A stretch of DNA of 64,000 bases, taken from CAYLXN01 sp964586855. GTDB taxonomy: Bacteria; Patescibacteriota; Saccharimonadia; Saccharimonadales; Saccharimonadaceae. Position numbers and translations under genes: made by a program. Positions 62,191 to 64,000 of this stretch are shown here, piece after piece. Every line of letters begins with the position of its first letter. The first letter of the stretch is position 1. Below the pieces are notes generated by a model. That model was not told where the DNA came from. It was given only the letters and a program-made list of their open reading frames with translations, and ran no database searches. Where the stretch lies: NCBI GenBank assembly GCA_964586855.1, contig CAZPHO010000001.1:1-64000 (forward strand), given 5' to 3'.

Positions 62191-64000
62191 ATGACTAAGA
62201 CGAAAAGTAAAATGAAAGCTAGCGAGGTCGTGCGAGCGATGGTTGAAGTTGGCAAAACTACTTTCAAAATCGCACCAGGAGTGGCGGTAACTCAGGTTAT
62301 CGGCACGGTAATTTCAGCGGGCTTGCCGATTGTGACGACTTATTTTGCGTCCTTGACGACCACAGCTTTAGCCGATGCCTACTCGGGAGTGGAAGGTGCT
62401 GACAAGCAGGTTTTGACCTATCTGGCTATTACTTCGCTGTTGGGTGTGTTAGTTGGCGCTTGGGGGATTTTACAATCTTATCTCAGCGATATTGCTCGCT
62501 ACAAAATTGAGTCAGCTGTGACAGATCAGATGTATGAGCAGTTTTTTGCGATTGATTATTGGCAATATGACAACAGGGAGACCGCAGATAGCTATGATCG
62601 AGCTCGGCAATTTACAACTTTCTTCCCTTATATTTTTAGTCGATTGGCTGACACAGCGACTAATTTGTTTACGTTTTTGTTTGCGTTAGGTGCGCTAGCG
62701 ATGGTGAATGTTTGGCTGGCTTTGTTGATGTTGGTGGCGGTGGTGCCAAGCGCCGTGGCTCAGTTTCGATTGTCTCGACTTAGCACTAATCATTGGCGAG
62801 AAAATACTGAAATGCGACGAAGGCTTTATTCGTTGGAAGGGGATTTGACAACACCAGAAAACATTGCTGAGCTTCGACTGTCTGGTGTGGTGCGGTTTTT
62901 GCTTGATTTGCGCTTGAAGCTGCGTGATCAAGACCAAAAAACTAGGATTGACTTCGAGCGAAAATATATTTTTAAGCGTGTGGTTGCTAATTTGTTATCG
63001 GCTTCAGCTGAAGTGGCAACTTTGATTTGGGTGGTTTTAGAAATTAGTGCTCGTCGTCAGCCAATCGGCCAATTTTTATTTATTCAGATGACGGTTGGTC
63101 GAATTATGAATGGCATGGGCAATTTGGTTTCGATGATCAACTATGTCGATGAAGATGTGATGAATTTGTATGATTACCAAAAATTTATGGAATTGCCAGT
63201 GTCAAAAACTAGGTCAATCAAGCTATCGTCAATGAAAAAAGAATTACGATTAGAGAATATAGGTTTTAATTATCCAGGCTCAGAGGCCGAAGTTCTTAAA
63301 GATGTTTCATTGACTATCAAGCAAGGCCAGCGGGTGGCTTTAGTTGGTGAAAATGGTGCAGGCAAAACAACTTTACTGAGAGTATTATTAGGGCTCTATC
63401 AGCCGAGCAGCGGCCGAGTGTTGGTTGACGATCAAGATTTAAGCCAGGTTGATATCGACTCATGGCATCAGCAAGTGGGAGTTTTGAGTCAGAAATTTAT
63501 CGAGTATCGCTTTGCGACCGCTGAGGAAAATGTTTGGTTTGGTGACGTCTCAAAGCCAAAACGGCTTCGCCAATCAGAAGTCGATACGGCGCTTAAAAAA
63601 GCTGAGGCTTATGATTTCATCAAAAAATTACCAAATGGGAAAAAGAGTTACTTGAGTCGGTGGATGGGATCAGGCGACGAGACTGACAAAAGCGTTGATT
63701 TGTCAGGCGGCCAGTGGCAACGGCTGGCGCTAGCCCGTAATTTTTATCGTGACAGTTCAATTGTTGTTTTGGACGAGCCGACGAGCGCGATTGATGCTCT
63801 GGCTGAAGCCCGAATTTTTAAGTGCTTATTCAAAGAAAAAGCCAAAACCATCATCATCGTCAGTCATCGGTTGACGACAATTGAAAAAGCTGATGTGATT
63901 TATATGATGGGCAATGGTCGGATTATTGAGTCGGGCACGGCAGCGGAGCTAATCGCTAAAAAAGGTCGCTTTTACGAAATGTTTGAGGCTCAGATTAATT
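62191..64000 (+). CDS. ABC transporter, fused permease and ATPase (partial, runs off the end)
   Basis: At least 603 residues of an ABC exporter half-transporter: about six membrane helices in the first 320 residues, then the ATPase with Walker A GENGAGKTTL, signature LSGGQWQRLALA, Walker B VVLDEPTSA and the His-switch region SHRLTT. It likely works as a homodimer or with another half. The ATG follows a TAGAAT box by six bases with no Shine-Dalgarno. The 3' end lies beyond the window. The substrate is unknown. Confidence 0.9.
   Translation, partial: MTKTKSKMKASEVVRAMVEVGKTTFKIAPGVAVTQVIGTVISAGLPIVTTYFASLTTTALADAYSGVEGADKQVLTYLAITSLLGVLVGAWGILQSYLSDIARYKIESAVTDQMYEQFFAIDYWQYDNRETADSYDRARQFTTFFPYIFSRLADTATNLFTFLFALGALAMVNVWLALLMLVAVVPSAVAQFRLSRLSTNHWRENTEMRRRLYSLEGDLTTPENIAELRLSGVVRFLLDLRLKLRDQDQKTRIDFERKYIFKRVVANLLSASAEVATLIWVVLEISARRQPIGQFLFIQMTVGRIMNGMGNLVSMINYVDEDVMNLYDYQKFMELPVSKTRSIKLSSMKKELRLENIGFNYPGSEAEVLKDVSLTIKQGQRVALVGENGAGKTTLLRVLLGLYQPSSGRVLVDDQDLSQVDIDSWHQQVGVLSQKFIEYRFATAEENVWFGDVSKPKRLRQSEVDTALKKAEAYDFIKKLPNGKKSYLSRWMGSGDETDKSVDLSGGQWQRLALARNFYRDSSIVVLDEPTSAIDALAEARIFKCLFKEKAKTIIIVSHRLTTIEKADVIYMMGNGRIIESGTAAELIAKKGRFYEMFEAQIN

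Overview
The window looks like part of the chromosome of a small-genome bacterium of the Candidatus Saccharibacteria (TM7, Patescibacteria) type. That placement is an inference. It rests on a complete arginine deiminase energy operon, a compact type IV pilus operon (pilB, C, M, N, O), short versions of core enzymes, an archaeal-type aspartyl-tRNA synthetase, many small membrane-anchored proteins of unknown function, and no biosynthetic pathway for amino acids. Base composition is moderately AT-rich, TGA is used as a stop, and the tRNAs encode their CCA ends. Two runs of exactly 100 N (21407-21506 and 25515-25614) are assembly gaps of unknown true length, and each one breaks a gene.

Layout. 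1-5.9 kb: arcA, argF/arcB, an ArcD-like transporter, a dimethylargininase-like enzyme and arcC turn arginine (and perhaps methylarginines) into citrulline, ornithine and ATP; corA follows. 6.8-10 kb: a thioredoxin/CcdA fusion and a DsbA-like protein (disulfide chemistry outside the membrane) flank a small monocistronic gene for a 31-residue peptide; a CBS-domain membrane protein follows. 10-16.5 kb: aspS, trmB, murC and membrane proteins. 16.5-18 kb: a tRNA with CAT anticodon, a pilin-like gene, an FtsB-like gene, and an initiator tRNA preceded by two identical 96-bp units that each repeat its 5' part. 18-25 kb: a flavoprotein lacking redox cysteines, an orphan ATP-cone, yebC, a cysteine-rich repeat surface protein and clpB under a CIRCE element. 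25.7-30.4 kb: ruvA, ruvB, recA and recX. 30.4-36.5 kb (minus strand): type IV pilus genes and a PRC-barrel protein. 36.6-44.4 kb: tilS, ftsH, murJ, lepA and gmk. 44.5-53 kb: an accessory stretch with small unknown genes, a cell-wall-binding-repeat/PIG-L protein, a P-type ATPase, and a tandem family of three small paralogues that share an N-terminal GFA motif and look-alike terminators. 53-64 kb: typA, a kinase-like ATPase, a deaminase, tRNA-Pro, a truncated CPBP gene, an SPFH protein, an SGNH hydrolase with PKD and calcium-repeat segments, and an ABC transporter that runs off the end.

Functional picture. Energy comes at least partly from arginine catabolism. The cell surface is built with pili, a cell-wall-binding protein and disulfide-rich or membrane-anchored exported proteins, supported by a Dsb/CcdA pair. 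Gene expression uses two modes: genes with strong Shine-Dalgarno sites, and about fourteen genes whose -10 box lies only 6-10 bases before the start codon, as in leaderless or near-leaderless mRNAs. The most unusual pieces are the tandem GFA-motif family (51.0-53.0 kb), the duplicated initiator-tRNA 5' units (17.65-17.92 kb) and the cysteine-rich repeat protein (21.2-22.8 kb).
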